Positions 8,899-17,187 of a DNA stretch of 64,000 bases are shown here, piece by piece. The notes beneath the pieces were generated by a model. It was not told the DNA's origin and did not search any database. It saw only the letters and a program-made list of their open reading frames with translations. The translations under genes and the position numbers were made by a program. The number at the start of each line of letters is the position of its first letter. Position 1 is the stretch's first letter. This stretch comes from SB11 sp965249955 (GTDB taxonomy: Bacteria; Bacteroidota; Bacteroidia; UBA8524): NCBI GenBank assembly GCA_965249955.1, contig OZ252261.1, forward strand, positions 2,294,001 to 2,358,000. Direction: 5' to 3'.

Positions 8899-9672
8899 CT
8901 ATTTATCCAAATAAAAGTGGAAACTATCTCCACGCAAACCAATACGCATGGTTTCTAAAGCTATCACCTCATGCGGAGGTATATTACCTAGGCTAACATT
9001 GGCACCGTATTGTTTTATAAACCAAAGTTGTTGGCCTTTTTGCGGGGCTTCCCAAATTATTTTATCTTGAGGTATTTTAGTTAAAATTTCTTCAACCAAA
9101 CCTGAACGAACTTCGCCGGTACCTCTAAAAATACCAACGTTGCCACTTTCACGGGCTTCAGCAATTACTTTCCATACACCAGCCTCTACTTCACGCTGCA
9201 TCATTTCAATCCATTTGTAGGGAGGGATGATTTTTTCGGCATCTTTTGAGCCTACTTCTGATATTACAGTAAAATCGCCAGAAAGCTGGCGTATATAATC
9301 ACATTTTTCATCTTGGGTCATATCTAACGAGCCGTCAGAAATTTCCAGATGTTGTAACTTATATTTTTTTAGAAGCTCTACGTATTTTGGAAACTCGTTA
9401 CGCGCCACAAAGGCTTCAAACAAAGTACCACCAAAGTATACGGGTATACCGGCTTCTTGGTAAAGAGCTATTTTTTTATCTAAGTTAGGAGTAACTATTG
9501 ATGTGCCGAAACCTATTTTTAAAAGGTCGACATAATTTTCTGATGAAGATATAAAATCTTCAGCTTCCCTGTAGCTTAAACCTTTGTCCATAACCATAGT
9601 GAGGCCTGAATTTCTAGGTTTTTCTGAACGATGGGGTAGTTGGCTTATATTAAAATTATAAATATTAGGCAT
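8899..9672 (-). CDS. comA: Phosphosulfolactate synthase, ComA family
   Basis: A 257-residue TIM-barrel protein matching the ComA family, which joins phosphoenolpyruvate and sulfite to give phosphosulfolactate. Characteristic stretches are GLTMVMDKGL, VDLLKIGFGTS, PVYFGGTLFE, LEISDGS, VISEVGSKD, IAEARESGNVGIFRGTGEVR and IGLRGDSFHFY. The route leads to coenzyme M in methanogens and sulfolactate in Bacillus spores. In Bacteroidota its product is uncertain, but a C3-sulfonate precursor for sulfonolipids is plausible. It heads the run comA-yqeY-TonB receptor. Confidence 0.88.
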   Translation of the reverse strand: MPNIYNFNISQLPHRSEKPRNSGLTMVMDKGLSYREAEDFISSSENYVDLLKIGFGTSIVTPNLDKKIALYQEAGIPVYFGGTLFEAFVARNEFPKYVELLKKYKLQHLEISDGSLDMTQDEKCDYIRQLSGDFTVISEVGSKDAEKIIPPYKWIEMMQREVEAGVWKVIAEARESGNVGIFRGTGEVRSGLVEEILTKIPQDKIIWEAPQKGQQLWFIKQYGANVSLGNIPPHEVIALETMRIGLRGDSFHFYLDK

Positions 9673-9679
9673 AACGTGA

Positions 9680-9687
9680 CAAATGTA
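9680..9687 (-). promoter_or_regulatory. Candidate -7 box for comA operon
   Basis: The minus strand reads TACATTTG, fitting TAnnTTTG, 8 bases upstream of the comA ATG. The transcript would be leaderless or nearly so. No convincing -33 element was located. Confidence 0.4.
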
Positions 9688-9734
9688 ATGTATTTGCCCA
9701 CAAATAACAGCCGAACGACTATTGTTTGTGGGGT

Positions 9735-11132
9735 TTATAAGAAGGAGTTAATAACTGTTTGTATTGGGGCTGAGTTTTTTAATAAAGGCGCGTGCTCAAA
9801 AAGCAATTCATAGTCTTTTGCGTTTATGGTAAGCGCTGTTTGCAAATGCTCCATGCCTTTTGTGCCTTTGTTTGCTAAAAAATAGTACGATGCCAGCCTA
9901 TAATGTATTTGGTGGCAATCGTCAAAGTACTTAATACTGTTTTCCAGCAACTCTATGGCGTCATCAAGTTTATCTTGTTTTACCAATACAAACGACCAAT
10001 CTATCCATACCTCAGAGCTATATGGGTCTAATTGGGTCGATTTTTCATAAGCTTTTTCAGCGTCTTCAAAGTATTCAAGATGGTAATAAACTCCACCTAG
10101 CGAAAACCAATATTCAGAGTCATCATCTTCTAAACCAATAGCTCTTTTCATAAAGCTAAGGGCTTCTAAATACCTGCCTTCGGCTTCGTGGGTAATACCT
10201 ATACCAAACCATGCTTCAGCCAATTTTGGATTTAGTTTGGCGGCTTTTTTATAAAAGCTACGAGCCTCTAGCATCATGTCCATTTTCTCGTAGCAACCGC
10301 CAATATTACAGTAAATAATAGCGTCGGGGCCTTCAAGCTCAATAGTTTGTTTATAACTGTCAACAGCATCTTTAAAGCGTTCAAGCTCCACAAGGCTATT
10401 GCCTTTGTTAAAGTATGCCGAACTAAAGTTTTCGTTTATTGCTATTGAGAAATCATAAGCCCAAATGGCCTTTTCATAATTCTCAAGTTTATAATGTATT
10501 GTGCCTAAGTTGTACCATGCCGCATACGAGTAGGGTTGCTTATCGATATACTGCTCATAAAAGCGGGTACTGTCTTCCAGTCTATCCATTACCTCGTAGC
10601 AATATGCTATTTCATAAAGCACTTGCTCGTTATCGGGTTCTAGCTCCAATATGTTTAGTAGTAGTTGCAAAGCCTCTTCATACTTCCCCCAGTTTTGGTA
10701 GGCGTATGCCATGTTTAGGTAAATTTCTGCCTTGTCGTCAGTAAGGTCTATTGCAGTATTATACATAGCAATAGCATCTTCAAAGTTTTCCATTTGGTCG
10801 TAAAGCTCACCTTTTACCAAAAAAACTTCGTAGTTATACGGCTCTAAACTTTCGGCTTTTTCAATAGCTTCAAGTGCCTCATCAAAATCACCCAATACAC
10901 AGCTTATTTGTGCTTTTTTAAGCAGAAAAACTGTATAGGTAGGGTATTGTTGACGGGCAAAGTCTATTACTTGTATTGCCTTTTTTATTTTATTCTCGTT
11001 GAAGAAAAAATCAACAAGATCTTCTAATTGTTCGGGGTCAAAAAAAGCAGGCTCGTTAAACTGGAGCATCCTCTCGTAGCGTTCAGCCGCAGAGCGGGTA
11101 TCTTCGCCATAAAACTCATCACCTTCCAACAT
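9735..11132 (-). CDS. Tetratricopeptide repeat protein
   Basis: A 465-residue protein made almost entirely of about eleven TPR units (for example AIWAYDFSIAINENFSSAYFN, ALSFMKRAIGLEDDDSEYWF). It has no signal peptide, so it is probably a cytoplasmic scaffold. Its partner is unknown. It is acidic overall. The start fits MLEGDEFYGEDTRSAAERYE, and a -7-like box (TAAATTTG) lies about 25 bases upstream. Confidence 0.88.
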   Translation of the reverse strand: MLEGDEFYGEDTRSAAERYERMLQFNEPAFFDPEQLEDLVDFFFNENKIKKAIQVIDFARQQYPTYTVFLLKKAQISCVLGDFDEALEAIEKAESLEPYNYEVFLVKGELYDQMENFEDAIAMYNTAIDLTDDKAEIYLNMAYAYQNWGKYEEALQLLLNILELEPDNEQVLYEIAYCYEVMDRLEDSTRFYEQYIDKQPYSYAAWYNLGTIHYKLENYEKAIWAYDFSIAINENFSSAYFNKGNSLVELERFKDAVDSYKQTIELEGPDAIIYCNIGGCYEKMDMMLEARSFYKKAAKLNPKLAEAWFGIGITHEAEGRYLEALSFMKRAIGLEDDDSEYWFSLGGVYYHLEYFEDAEKAYEKSTQLDPYSSEVWIDWSFVLVKQDKLDDAIELLENSIKYFDDCHQIHYRLASYYFLANKGTKGMEHLQTALTINAKDYELLFEHAPLLKNSAPIQTVINSFL

Positions 11133-11155
11133 ACAGCGTTAAAATTAGTGTAAAA

Positions 11156-11163
11156 CAAATTTA
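11156..11163 (-). promoter_or_regulatory. Candidate -7 box for the TPR gene
   Basis: The minus strand reads TAAATTTG, a full match to TAnnTTTG, 23 bases upstream of the ATG at 11132. Confidence 0.45.
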
Positions 11164-11306
11164 GTTAATATAGTATTAGCTCAGTATTTCCTCTGTGGCC
11201 TTTTTTATAAACCTATATTAACAATAACGTTCAAACTTGTATCAAATAGTGTGCAAACAAACGTAAGTTTTTTTTCAGCGCGCCAAAATGGCATTATAAA
11301 AAGCAA

Positions 11307-11329
11307 AAAAGGCTCCATTGGAGCCTTTT
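11307..11329 (-). terminator. Rho-independent terminator of the T9SS cargo gene
   Basis: A perfect 10-bp stem (AAAAGGCTCC / GGAGCCTTTT) with a 3-base loop, followed on the minus strand by a T run. It lies 24 bases after the stop at 11353. Confidence 0.8.
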
Positions 11330-11352
11330 ACTAAATATTTTTCTAGCGTAAC

Positions 11353-12882
11353 TTATTGTTTTATAAACGGCAAGGCTTGTAGTGCATTGCTTCCTGCAAT
11401 TGCAATAAAATAACTGCCATTTGGCAAACTGCTTGCGTCAAAAGTTAGTGTGTGGTGTTGGGCGTTTAATTGACCTTCAAACACATTTAAAACTTCTTTG
11501 CCGGTAATATCAATAACTGATACCCTTACGTTTTGTGCAGCATTTAACTCAAACTCGAAAGTAGAGGTGGTGCTAACAGGGTTGGGGTACATATTGGCTA
11601 AGAATGGATTTTTTGTAGCATTTTTTACAGAGGTTGTAATATTCCAAAAGTATGACCAAGGAGAGAAACCTGCTGCGTTTTTACCTGCTACTCGCCAAAA
11701 GTATACGGTATCACCACCTAATGGAGCACTGGCAGGTACTGCGTAGTTAGGGACAGTAGTTTTGGCTAATAATGCAGTATCTGTAAACACAAAGAAGGTT
11801 GATACGTGCAAATAGAAACTATCTGGCAAAAATGTGCTGTTATCACTCCACACAAATGTAGGTTTACGGCTGTGCTGAACTGATGCCGTTGCAGGGCTAA
11901 TATTAGTTGGCCTGTTTGGTGGCAATAGGTTTATAGTTGAAAACTTAAAAGTGTCAGAGTTACGGCTATAATATTCATCATCATTTCCGGCAGCAACCGT
12001 CCAGTAATAATCACGCGATGAGTCAAGCAATAAGTTTTCTATAGGTAATTGATAATATGATTTTTGTAGTAAAGAATCTCTTACTAAGATATTAGTTAAG
12101 TTTCTATCAGTAGCTAATATAACACGGTAGCGTGTTGCATTGCTTGCTGTTGACCAATCTAAAATACCGTTAAGTGTTTGGTTAACTGCATTATTAGCAG
12201 GCATTATTTGCATCGGAATAGCGGGAGGAAGGAAGGTTACTTGGAAACTGGCCGAATTTGACCAATCGCCCCAACCTACTTCGTTTTCAGTACGTACGCG
12301 CCAAAAGTATACGCTATCTTTACTAAGAGTATCTTTTGTGTAGGCGATAAGTTGTTTCCCCGCAACTACTATTGTATCTAGCTTGTTGGTTGAAAAGTTT
12401 GAGTTAGTTGATAACTGCATTTGGTAACGGCTGGCACGTGTTACTGAACTCCAAATGAAATCAGGAAATACGGGGCCATTTTTGCTATTACTAGCAGGTT
12501 TTAATAAATTAGGCGCAACAGCGGGCTTGTCTATGGTGCGAAATACACCTGTGTCAGACCAGTCGCCAAAGCCAATAATATCTTTTCCTCTCACACGCCA
12601 GTAGTATACTACGTAGTTGTTTAATTTACCGCCTGCTGTGTAAACGTTTATGTTACCTTGAATGGTATCAAAAAGCGGGGTGGTAAATGAAGTATCGGTA
12701 GCTATTTGTAGCTGAAAGCTATCTACCATTGATGCCGAGTTCCAAACTAGGTCGGGTGACATACTTACTTTAGTAGCATTTTTTGATGGTAAAGTAAGGG
12801 TAGGTGCTCCCGGTTGTGCAAAAAGTGCAGCCGGCGCAAAAAATGCAATAGCGAATAATAATATAGTAGCAGCTCTTTTCAT
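11353..12882 (-). CDS. Secreted multi-domain FnIII-like protein with T9SS C-terminal sorting domain
   Basis: A 509-residue secreted protein. The signal peptide (...AALFAQ) is followed by four repeats of about 95-100 residues. Each has a core like 'P...LPS...V..P.L.W..S..A..Y.LQ.ATD..F...' and ends in a 'YYWRVRGKN..G.GDWS' motif, a fibronectin-type-III-like pattern. The last 80 residues form a type A sorting domain (MYPNPVSTTSTFEFEL ... VSVIDITGKEVL ... LPNGSYFIAI), which sends the protein through the type IX secretion system to the surface. A terminator follows the stop. It may be an adhesin or carbohydrate-binding protein; the ligand is unknown. Confidence 0.85.
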   Translation of the reverse strand: MKRAATILLFAIAFFAPAALFAQPGAPTLTLPSKNATKVSMSPDLVWNSASMVDSFQLQIATDTSFTTPLFDTIQGNINVYTAGGKLNNYVVYYWRVRGKDIIGFGDWSDTGVFRTIDKPAVAPNLLKPASNSKNGPVFPDFIWSSVTRASRYQMQLSTNSNFSTNKLDTIVVAGKQLIAYTKDTLSKDSVYFWRVRTENEVGWGDWSNSASFQVTFLPPAIPMQIMPANNAVNQTLNGILDWSTASNATRYRVILATDRNLTNILVRDSLLQKSYYQLPIENLLLDSSRDYYWTVAAGNDDEYYSRNSDTFKFSTINLLPPNRPTNISPATASVQHSRKPTFVWSDNSTFLPDSFYLHVSTFFVFTDTALLAKTTVPNYAVPASAPLGGDTVYFWRVAGKNAAGFSPWSYFWNITTSVKNATKNPFLANMYPNPVSTTSTFEFELNAAQNVRVSVIDITGKEVLNVFEGQLNAQHHTLTFDASSLPNGSYFIAIAGSNALQALPFIKQ

Positions 12883-12982
12883 GTATTCTTAAAGTATTAT
12901 AAGTGGCGCAAATTAACTAATGACAAACCATTTTCCAAATAATGTGAACCAATCGGTAAGGGTACGAAAAAAAACGCTAAAA

Positions 12983-13696
12983 TCAACTATCATTTGTTTT
13001 TATCATACCGTTATCGGCAAAACTATAATAAGCATTTTCTGTAACTATTATGTGGTCAATCACTTGTATATCTAATAAACTACCTGCTTTGGTAAGTTTT
13101 TCTGTAAGTTTTATATCCTCATCACTTGGCTTTGCATTTCCTGATGGATGGTTGTGAGCCAAAGCCATACAAACAGCTCCCTCGTCAATAGCCGTTTTAA
13201 AAATCTTTTTGGCATCTACTCCAATACTGCTCACATTTCCGTCCGATATTAGTTTCTCGCCAATTACTTTTAAGCCTCTGTTTAGCAGCAATACCCAAAA
13301 CTCTTCGTGTAATAAATCGGCAATGCGCGGTTTAAATAGCTCATAAATATCTCTGCTATGACCAATATTCTTTTTTTGCTTCACCTCTTGCGCGCCTCTT
13401 CTGCCTGCCAATTCAATGGCAGCCACAATGGTTATTGCTTTTGCTTCGCCAATACCGTCAATTCTTGTTAACTCTTTAACGGATACTTTTGCCAATTGGT
13501 TGAGGCTGTTATCACATTTTTTTAAAATTTCTCTTGAAAGGTCGATAGCTGATTTCGATTTTGTGCCTGTACTTATCAGTATAGCCAATAGCTCGGCATT
13601 GCTAAGGGTATGTTTGCCGTGTAGTGATAGTTTTTCGCGAGGGCGGTCTTCCTCAGCCCATTTATTTATGGGCATATATATAGTGTTGTTTTGCAT
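12983..13696 (-). CDS. radC: RadC family JAMM-domain protein
   Basis: A 237-residue protein with an N-terminal helix-hairpin-helix (around residues 57-75, LTRIDGIGEAKAITIVAAIE). The C-terminal JAB1/MPN-like domain carries the metal motif LAHNHPSGNAKPSDED. It is the usual stand-alone length. Despite the name, a DNA-repair role is not established. It is monocistronic here. Confidence 0.93.
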   Translation of the reverse strand: MQNNTIYMPINKWAEEDRPREKLSLHGKHTLSNAELLAILISTGTKSKSAIDLSREILKKCDNSLNQLAKVSVKELTRIDGIGEAKAITIVAAIELAGRRGAQEVKQKKNIGHSRDIYELFKPRIADLLHEEFWVLLLNRGLKVIGEKLISDGNVSSIGVDAKKIFKTAIDEGAVCMALAHNHPSGNAKPSDEDIKLTEKLTKAGSLLDIQVIDHIIVTENAYYSFADNGMIKTNDS

Positions 13697-13768
13697 TTAA
13701 GTGTATCACCAGTTGTTTGGTACACTGTTTCATCCAATAACCTGCATTGATGTAAATGCAAAAAAGAA

Positions 13769-13794
13769 AAGCCCGCAACATTTGTTGCGGGCTT
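13769..13794 (-). terminator. Rho-independent terminator of rpsT
   Basis: A perfect 12-bp stem (AAGCCCGCAACA / TGTTGCGGGCTT) with a 2-base spacer and a T-rich run on the minus strand, 24 bases after the rpsT stop. Confidence 0.85.
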
Positions 13795-13817
13795 AGAAAA
13801 TATTTTTCTCTAAAAAC

Positions 13818-14075
13818 TTAAGCCGAAAGTTTTGCTACAAACTTGGTAAGTTTAGATTTTTGGTTTGCTGCTTTGTTTTTGTGGATAATGTTTTTCTTAG
13901 CCAGTTTATCAAGCATAGAATATACTTTAGTTAACAACTCATCCGCTTCTTTACGGTCTTTGCTGCTACGTATATTTTTTATAACCGTACGTGTGCTTTT
14001 AGCTTGGTAGCGGTTTCTAAGCCTTTTAGTGGCATTGGCTCTTATCCTTTTTAATGCCGATTTATGGTTTGCCAT
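13818..14075 (-). CDS. rpsT: 30S ribosomal protein S20
   Basis: An 85-residue lysine/arginine-rich protein starting MANHKSALKRIRANATKRLRN, the S20 signature. It binds 16S rRNA early in 30S assembly. It has its own terminator downstream and a -7-like box (TATATTTG) about 33 bases upstream. It is divergent from glyS. Confidence 0.96.
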   Translation of the reverse strand: MANHKSALKRIRANATKRLRNRYQAKSTRTVIKNIRSSKDRKEADELLTKVYSMLDKLAKKNIIHKNKAANQKSKLTKFVAKLSA

Positions 14076-14107
14076 GTTGCGTTGTATCTATATCTTTTAA
14101 AGGGGTG

Positions 14108-14115
14108 CAAATATA
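14108..14115 (-). promoter_or_regulatory. Candidate -7 box for rpsT
   Basis: The minus strand reads TATATTTG, matching TAnnTTTG, 33 bases upstream of the rpsT ATG in the divergent rpsT/glyS spacer. Confidence 0.5.
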
Positions 14116-14163
14116 CCAAATAAGTTTACAAAAGAAAAACTTTTTACGCTTTTTGATAATAAG

Positions 14164-14171
14164 TAGCTTTG
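14164..14171 (+). promoter_or_regulatory. Candidate -7 box for glyS
   Basis: TAGCTTTG matches TAnnTTTG and lies 33 bases upstream of the glyS ATG at 14204. It supports that start over the longer open frame from 14054. Confidence 0.5.
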
Positions 14172-14203
14172 CGCGAAGCAAAAATAGGACAATACAGCAA
14201 AAT

Positions 14204-15676
14204 ATGAGCAACAACGAGGATATTTTTAAGAAAGTAGTATCGCACAGTAAAGAATACGGATTTGTTTTTCAATCCAGCGAGATATACGATGGTTTGGCCG
14301 CAGTATACGATTACGGACAAAACGGAACGGCACTAAAACGAAACATACGCGAGTATTGGTGGAAGGCTATGGTGCAAATGCACGAAAATATTGTAGGTAT
14401 TGACAGTGCTATATTTATGCACCCTAAAGTATGGAAGGCTAGTGGACACGTGGATGGTTTTAGCGACCCGATGATAGACAATAAAGACAGCAAGAAACGC
14501 TACCGCGCCGACCAGTTGCTTGAAGACCGTATAGAGAAGTATATGAAAGAGGGTAAAAGCGAAAAAGCAGGAAAACTGCAAATAGCTATGGATGAAGCCC
14601 AAGAGCGTGAAGACCTTGCGGCCCTTCGAGATTTGATTGTTGAGCATGAAATAGCTTGCCCTGTTAGCGGCACACGTAACTGGACGGATGTGCGCCAGTT
14701 TAACCTGATGTACAGTACCCAAATGGGTAGCGTGGCCGATGATTCTGACACAGTATACCTGCGCCCCGAAACTGCACAAGGTATTTTTGTAAACTTTCTT
14801 AACGTTCAAAAAACGGGTAGAATGAAAATACCCTTTGGTATAGCCCAAACAGGTAAAGCATTCCGTAACGAGATTATAGCGCGCCAGTTTATTATGCGTA
14901 TGCGTGAGTTTGAACAAATGGAAATGCAATTTTTTGTTCGCCCCGGTACTGAAATGCAGTGGTTTGAATATTGGAAAGAAGCCCGCCTAAAATGGCACAA
15001 AGCATTGGGCACACCCGATGATAAATACCGTTTCCACGAGCACACCAAACTAGCTCACTATGCCAATGCAGCGGTTGATATTGAGTTTGATTTTCCTTTT
15101 GGTTTTAAAGAAGTAGAAGGCATACACAGCCGTACTGATTTTGACTTGAAGCAACACCAAGAAGCCAGCGGCAAAAAAATGCAATATTTTGATGCTGATT
15201 TGGACGAGAACGGAAAAGCCTATGGCAACTACATACCCTACGTGGTAGAAACCAGTATAGGTTTGGATAGGATGTTTTTGCTAACCCTTTGCAATGCTTA
15301 CAACGAGGAAGAAGTTGTAAACGGTGATAAAACCGAAACCCGTGTGGTGCTTCGTCTACCTGCTGTTTTAGCCCCTATAAAACTAGCTATTTTTCCGCTA
15401 ACCAAAAAAGATGGTTTGCCAGAGAAAGCTCGCGAAATAATGGACGATTTGAAGTTTGACTTTGAATGCTTTTACGAAGAGAAAGATGCCATAGGCAAAC
15501 GCTACCGTCGCCACGATGCTATTGGTACACCATTTTGTGTAACGATAGACCACGATAGCTTGGTAGACAACCAAGTAACTATACGCTACCGCGATACCAT
15601 GTTGCAAGAGCGTGTGCCCATTACCGAACTTAAAAGCATTATAGCCAAAGAGGTAAGCTGGCGCAATGTATTGTAG
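14204..15676 (+). CDS. glyS: Glycyl-tRNA synthetase (single-chain type)
   Basis: A 490-residue class II synthetase of the homodimeric (archaeal/eukaryote-like) type that charges tRNA-Gly. Visible: the N-terminal SNNEDIFKKVVSHSKEYGFVF, class II motif 2 around GKAFRNEIIARQFIMRMREFEQME, motif 3 ETSIGLDRMFL, and a C-terminal anticodon-binding domain (about residues 385-490, LAPIKLAIFPLTKKDG). The open frame extends 50 codons upstream, but into the rpsT promoter region, so the ATG at 14204 is preferred. A strong terminator and unusual palindromes follow. Confidence 0.95.
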   Translation: MSNNEDIFKKVVSHSKEYGFVFQSSEIYDGLAAVYDYGQNGTALKRNIREYWWKAMVQMHENIVGIDSAIFMHPKVWKASGHVDGFSDPMIDNKDSKKRYRADQLLEDRIEKYMKEGKSEKAGKLQIAMDEAQEREDLAALRDLIVEHEIACPVSGTRNWTDVRQFNLMYSTQMGSVADDSDTVYLRPETAQGIFVNFLNVQKTGRMKIPFGIAQTGKAFRNEIIARQFIMRMREFEQMEMQFFVRPGTEMQWFEYWKEARLKWHKALGTPDDKYRFHEHTKLAHYANAAVDIEFDFPFGFKEVEGIHSRTDFDLKQHQEASGKKMQYFDADLDENGKAYGNYIPYVVETSIGLDRMFLLTLCNAYNEEEVVNGDKTETRVVLRLPAVLAPIKLAIFPLTKKDGLPEKAREIMDDLKFDFECFYEEKDAIGKRYRRHDAIGTPFCVTIDHDSLVDNQVTIRYRDTMLQERVPITELKSIIAKEVSWRNVL

Positions 15677-15731
15677 CCGTTTACCACGTTCGGTCTCATT
15701 TTTAGCAGGACTAAAATCCTACTCTATTATG

Positions 15732-15775
15732 ATTACAAGCTCAAGGATGACTTAAGTCATCCTTGAGCTTGTAAT
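15732..15775. repeat. Perfect 44-bp palindrome downstream of glyS
   Basis: The two 22-base halves are exact reverse complements with no spacer. The left arm starts ATTACAAGCTCAAGGATGAC and the centre is CTTAAG. A smaller imperfect palindrome (AGGACTAAAATCCT, about 15706-15719) precedes it and a 20-base one (CAACTGATT-TC-AATCAGTTG, 15785-15804) follows. It lies upstream of the real glyS terminator, so it would form a very stable hairpin in the glyS 3' UTR. It resembles no terminator, as no T run follows. Confidence 0.85.
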
Positions 15776-15814
15776 TAGCAAAAGCAACTGATTTCAATCA
15801 GTTGTACTACTTAT

Positions 15815-15850
15815 AAACCCCTGCATACATAGTATGCAGGGGTTTTGTTT
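15815..15850 (+). terminator. Rho-independent terminator of glyS
   Basis: A perfect 14-bp stem (AAACCCCTGCATAC / GTATGCAGGGGTTT) with a 3-base loop, followed by a T-rich stretch. Confidence 0.85.
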
Positions 15851-15927
15851 TTGATGCTATTGGTCTAAAAACAGGCCGTATATGCGGCAGTAAAACCATT
15901 AAATTAGTATCTTTACAGCTACTAATT

Positions 15928-16425
15928 ATGAAACTACTTTCTACCCTCTTTTTCCTTGTTTTTTCGGTAACGGTAATAGCCCAATCTAATATGCCCGACG
16001 ATAGGGAGTTTATCTCAAAAAGGCAGTTTTTTAAACTAAGCTATCCTGATGCGTGGAACGTATACGAAAACCCCAACGGTACGTATCATTTTGAGCGAGC
16101 CAGCGTAGCCACAGGCGAATTTGAAATAAAAGAAAGCCGTGCTTTTAGTGATAGTAACGAGGTGATGCACTATTTGGATAACGAAAGTTTTAGTCATCCC
16201 AATGCTAAATACCAATACCATGAGGGCAAAACTATACTTAGCTATAATAGTATGTTGCTTATAGAAGGTAAAGAAACGATGGTATTTGTATGGTTAGTAG
16301 CCAATAAAAACACCGTGCTTACCTGCCGTTTTATAGTAGATAATAAGCTAAAGGCAAGTCCCAAAGCTCAAATCGAGCTAATGGAAGTGAATATGATGAT
16401 ACAGTCCATCACCTTTTTAAAATAA
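15928..16425 (+). CDS. Secreted protein of unknown function (DUF3805-like?)
   Basis: A 165-residue protein with a signal peptide (...VTVIAQ) and a single compact domain. 'FFKLSYPDAWNVYENPNGTYHFER' followed by a region reporting 'GEFEIKES' resembles small periplasmic or lipoprotein domains such as DUF3805; this is a weak, remembered similarity. It is monocistronic, with no informative neighbours. Confidence 0.65.
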   Translation: MKLLSTLFFLVFSVTVIAQSNMPDDREFISKRQFFKLSYPDAWNVYENPNGTYHFERASVATGEFEIKESRAFSDSNEVMHYLDNESFSHPNAKYQYHEGKTILSYNSMLLIEGKETMVFVWLVANKNTVLTCRFIVDNKLKASPKAQIELMEVNMMIQSITFLK

Positions 16426-16450
16426 ACGGGTGGAGGGATTAATAAGCAAA

Positions 16451-16570
16451 ATGGTTGATGCTTGTATTGAAAAACGCAAGCAGGGCATGGACTTTTCACA
16501 GATTAGAAAAGAACTCTTGGTCTTAACTGCTTTAAAAAGAAGAGTAAGATTTAGTCTTTCTCAGATGTAG
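16451..16570 (+). CDS. Possible 39-residue ORF or gene remnant
   Basis: The gap between the secreted protein and the DUF502 gene holds an ATG-initiated frame starting MVDACIEKRKQGMDFSQIRK. It has a plausible coding composition and overlaps the DUF502 stop by 20 bases. It may be a small gene or the 5' remnant of a lost one. No ribosome-binding site is evident. Confidence 0.2.
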   Translation: MVDACIEKRKQGMDFSQIRKELLVLTALKRRVRFSLSQM

Positions 16571-17174
16571 AGGCTTTCTCCTTCTCATTCTCCGTATTTC
16601 CATTCAACTCAGTAACACCACCTGTTACAATAAACTTCATCACGTCCGATGGGTTGGCGTCAATAGGTTTCACCCTTTCGGCAGGCACTATAAACACATT
16701 GCCCGAGAAATTGTAACTGTGCGGAAAATATACTGATACAAAACCTTCAAAACCAATTACACTAAGGTCTTTATGGGTAATAAATCCCATCTTGTATATA
16801 CTAGGCCCCATTTCTACAGCTACAGGTTCTTTAAATTTGCGTTTATCGCCAACAAAAGCCTCTAAAAAGTCTTTAAACAAGGTATAGATAATTTTAACAC
16901 CCGGTACTTTCTCAAGTAAATCGTCAACAATATCTAAAATAGGACGTAGCAACAACCCCGAACCAAAAAAGCCGATTACCGTAACAATTGTAAGTACTAA
17001 AAGTACTCCCAAGCCGTGTGCATTATCAAACCCAAAAAGCCCGTCCAGTTTGTTTATCAGCCACACTATCAGCATCACTGTACCAGCAAGAGGTAGCGTA
17101 AGCAGCACCCCGCGCAAAAAGTACTTTATCAGTTTGCCGGTAGTAAGGGTTATAAATCGTTTATTAAATTCCAT
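16551..17174 (-). CDS. DUF502 family membrane protein
   Basis: A 207-residue protein with two transmembrane helices (about residues 17-40 and 52-75) and a soluble domain with KVPGVKIIYTLFKDFLEAF, GFITHKDLSVIGFEGFVSVYFPHSYNFSGNVF and VPAERVKPIDANPSDVMKFIVTGG, the DUF502 signature. Its molecular function is unknown. It follows purD by 13 bases on the same strand and is probably co-transcribed. Confidence 0.88.
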   Translation of the reverse strand: MEFNKRFITLTTGKLIKYFLRGVLLTLPLAGTVMLIVWLINKLDGLFGFDNAHGLGVLLVLTIVTVIGFFGSGLLLRPILDIVDDLLEKVPGVKIIYTLFKDFLEAFVGDKRKFKEPVAVEMGPSIYKMGFITHKDLSVIGFEGFVSVYFPHSYNFSGNVFIVPAERVKPIDANPSDVMKFIVTGGVTELNGNTENEKEKASTSEKD

Positions 17175-17187
17175 GTTCTTGTTTTAG

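Noticed and set aside
14333..14929. A 198-codon frame antisense to glyS
   Set aside because: It lies wholly inside a conserved synthetase gene, has no promoter or family similarity and has an atypical Cys/His/Tyr-rich composition.
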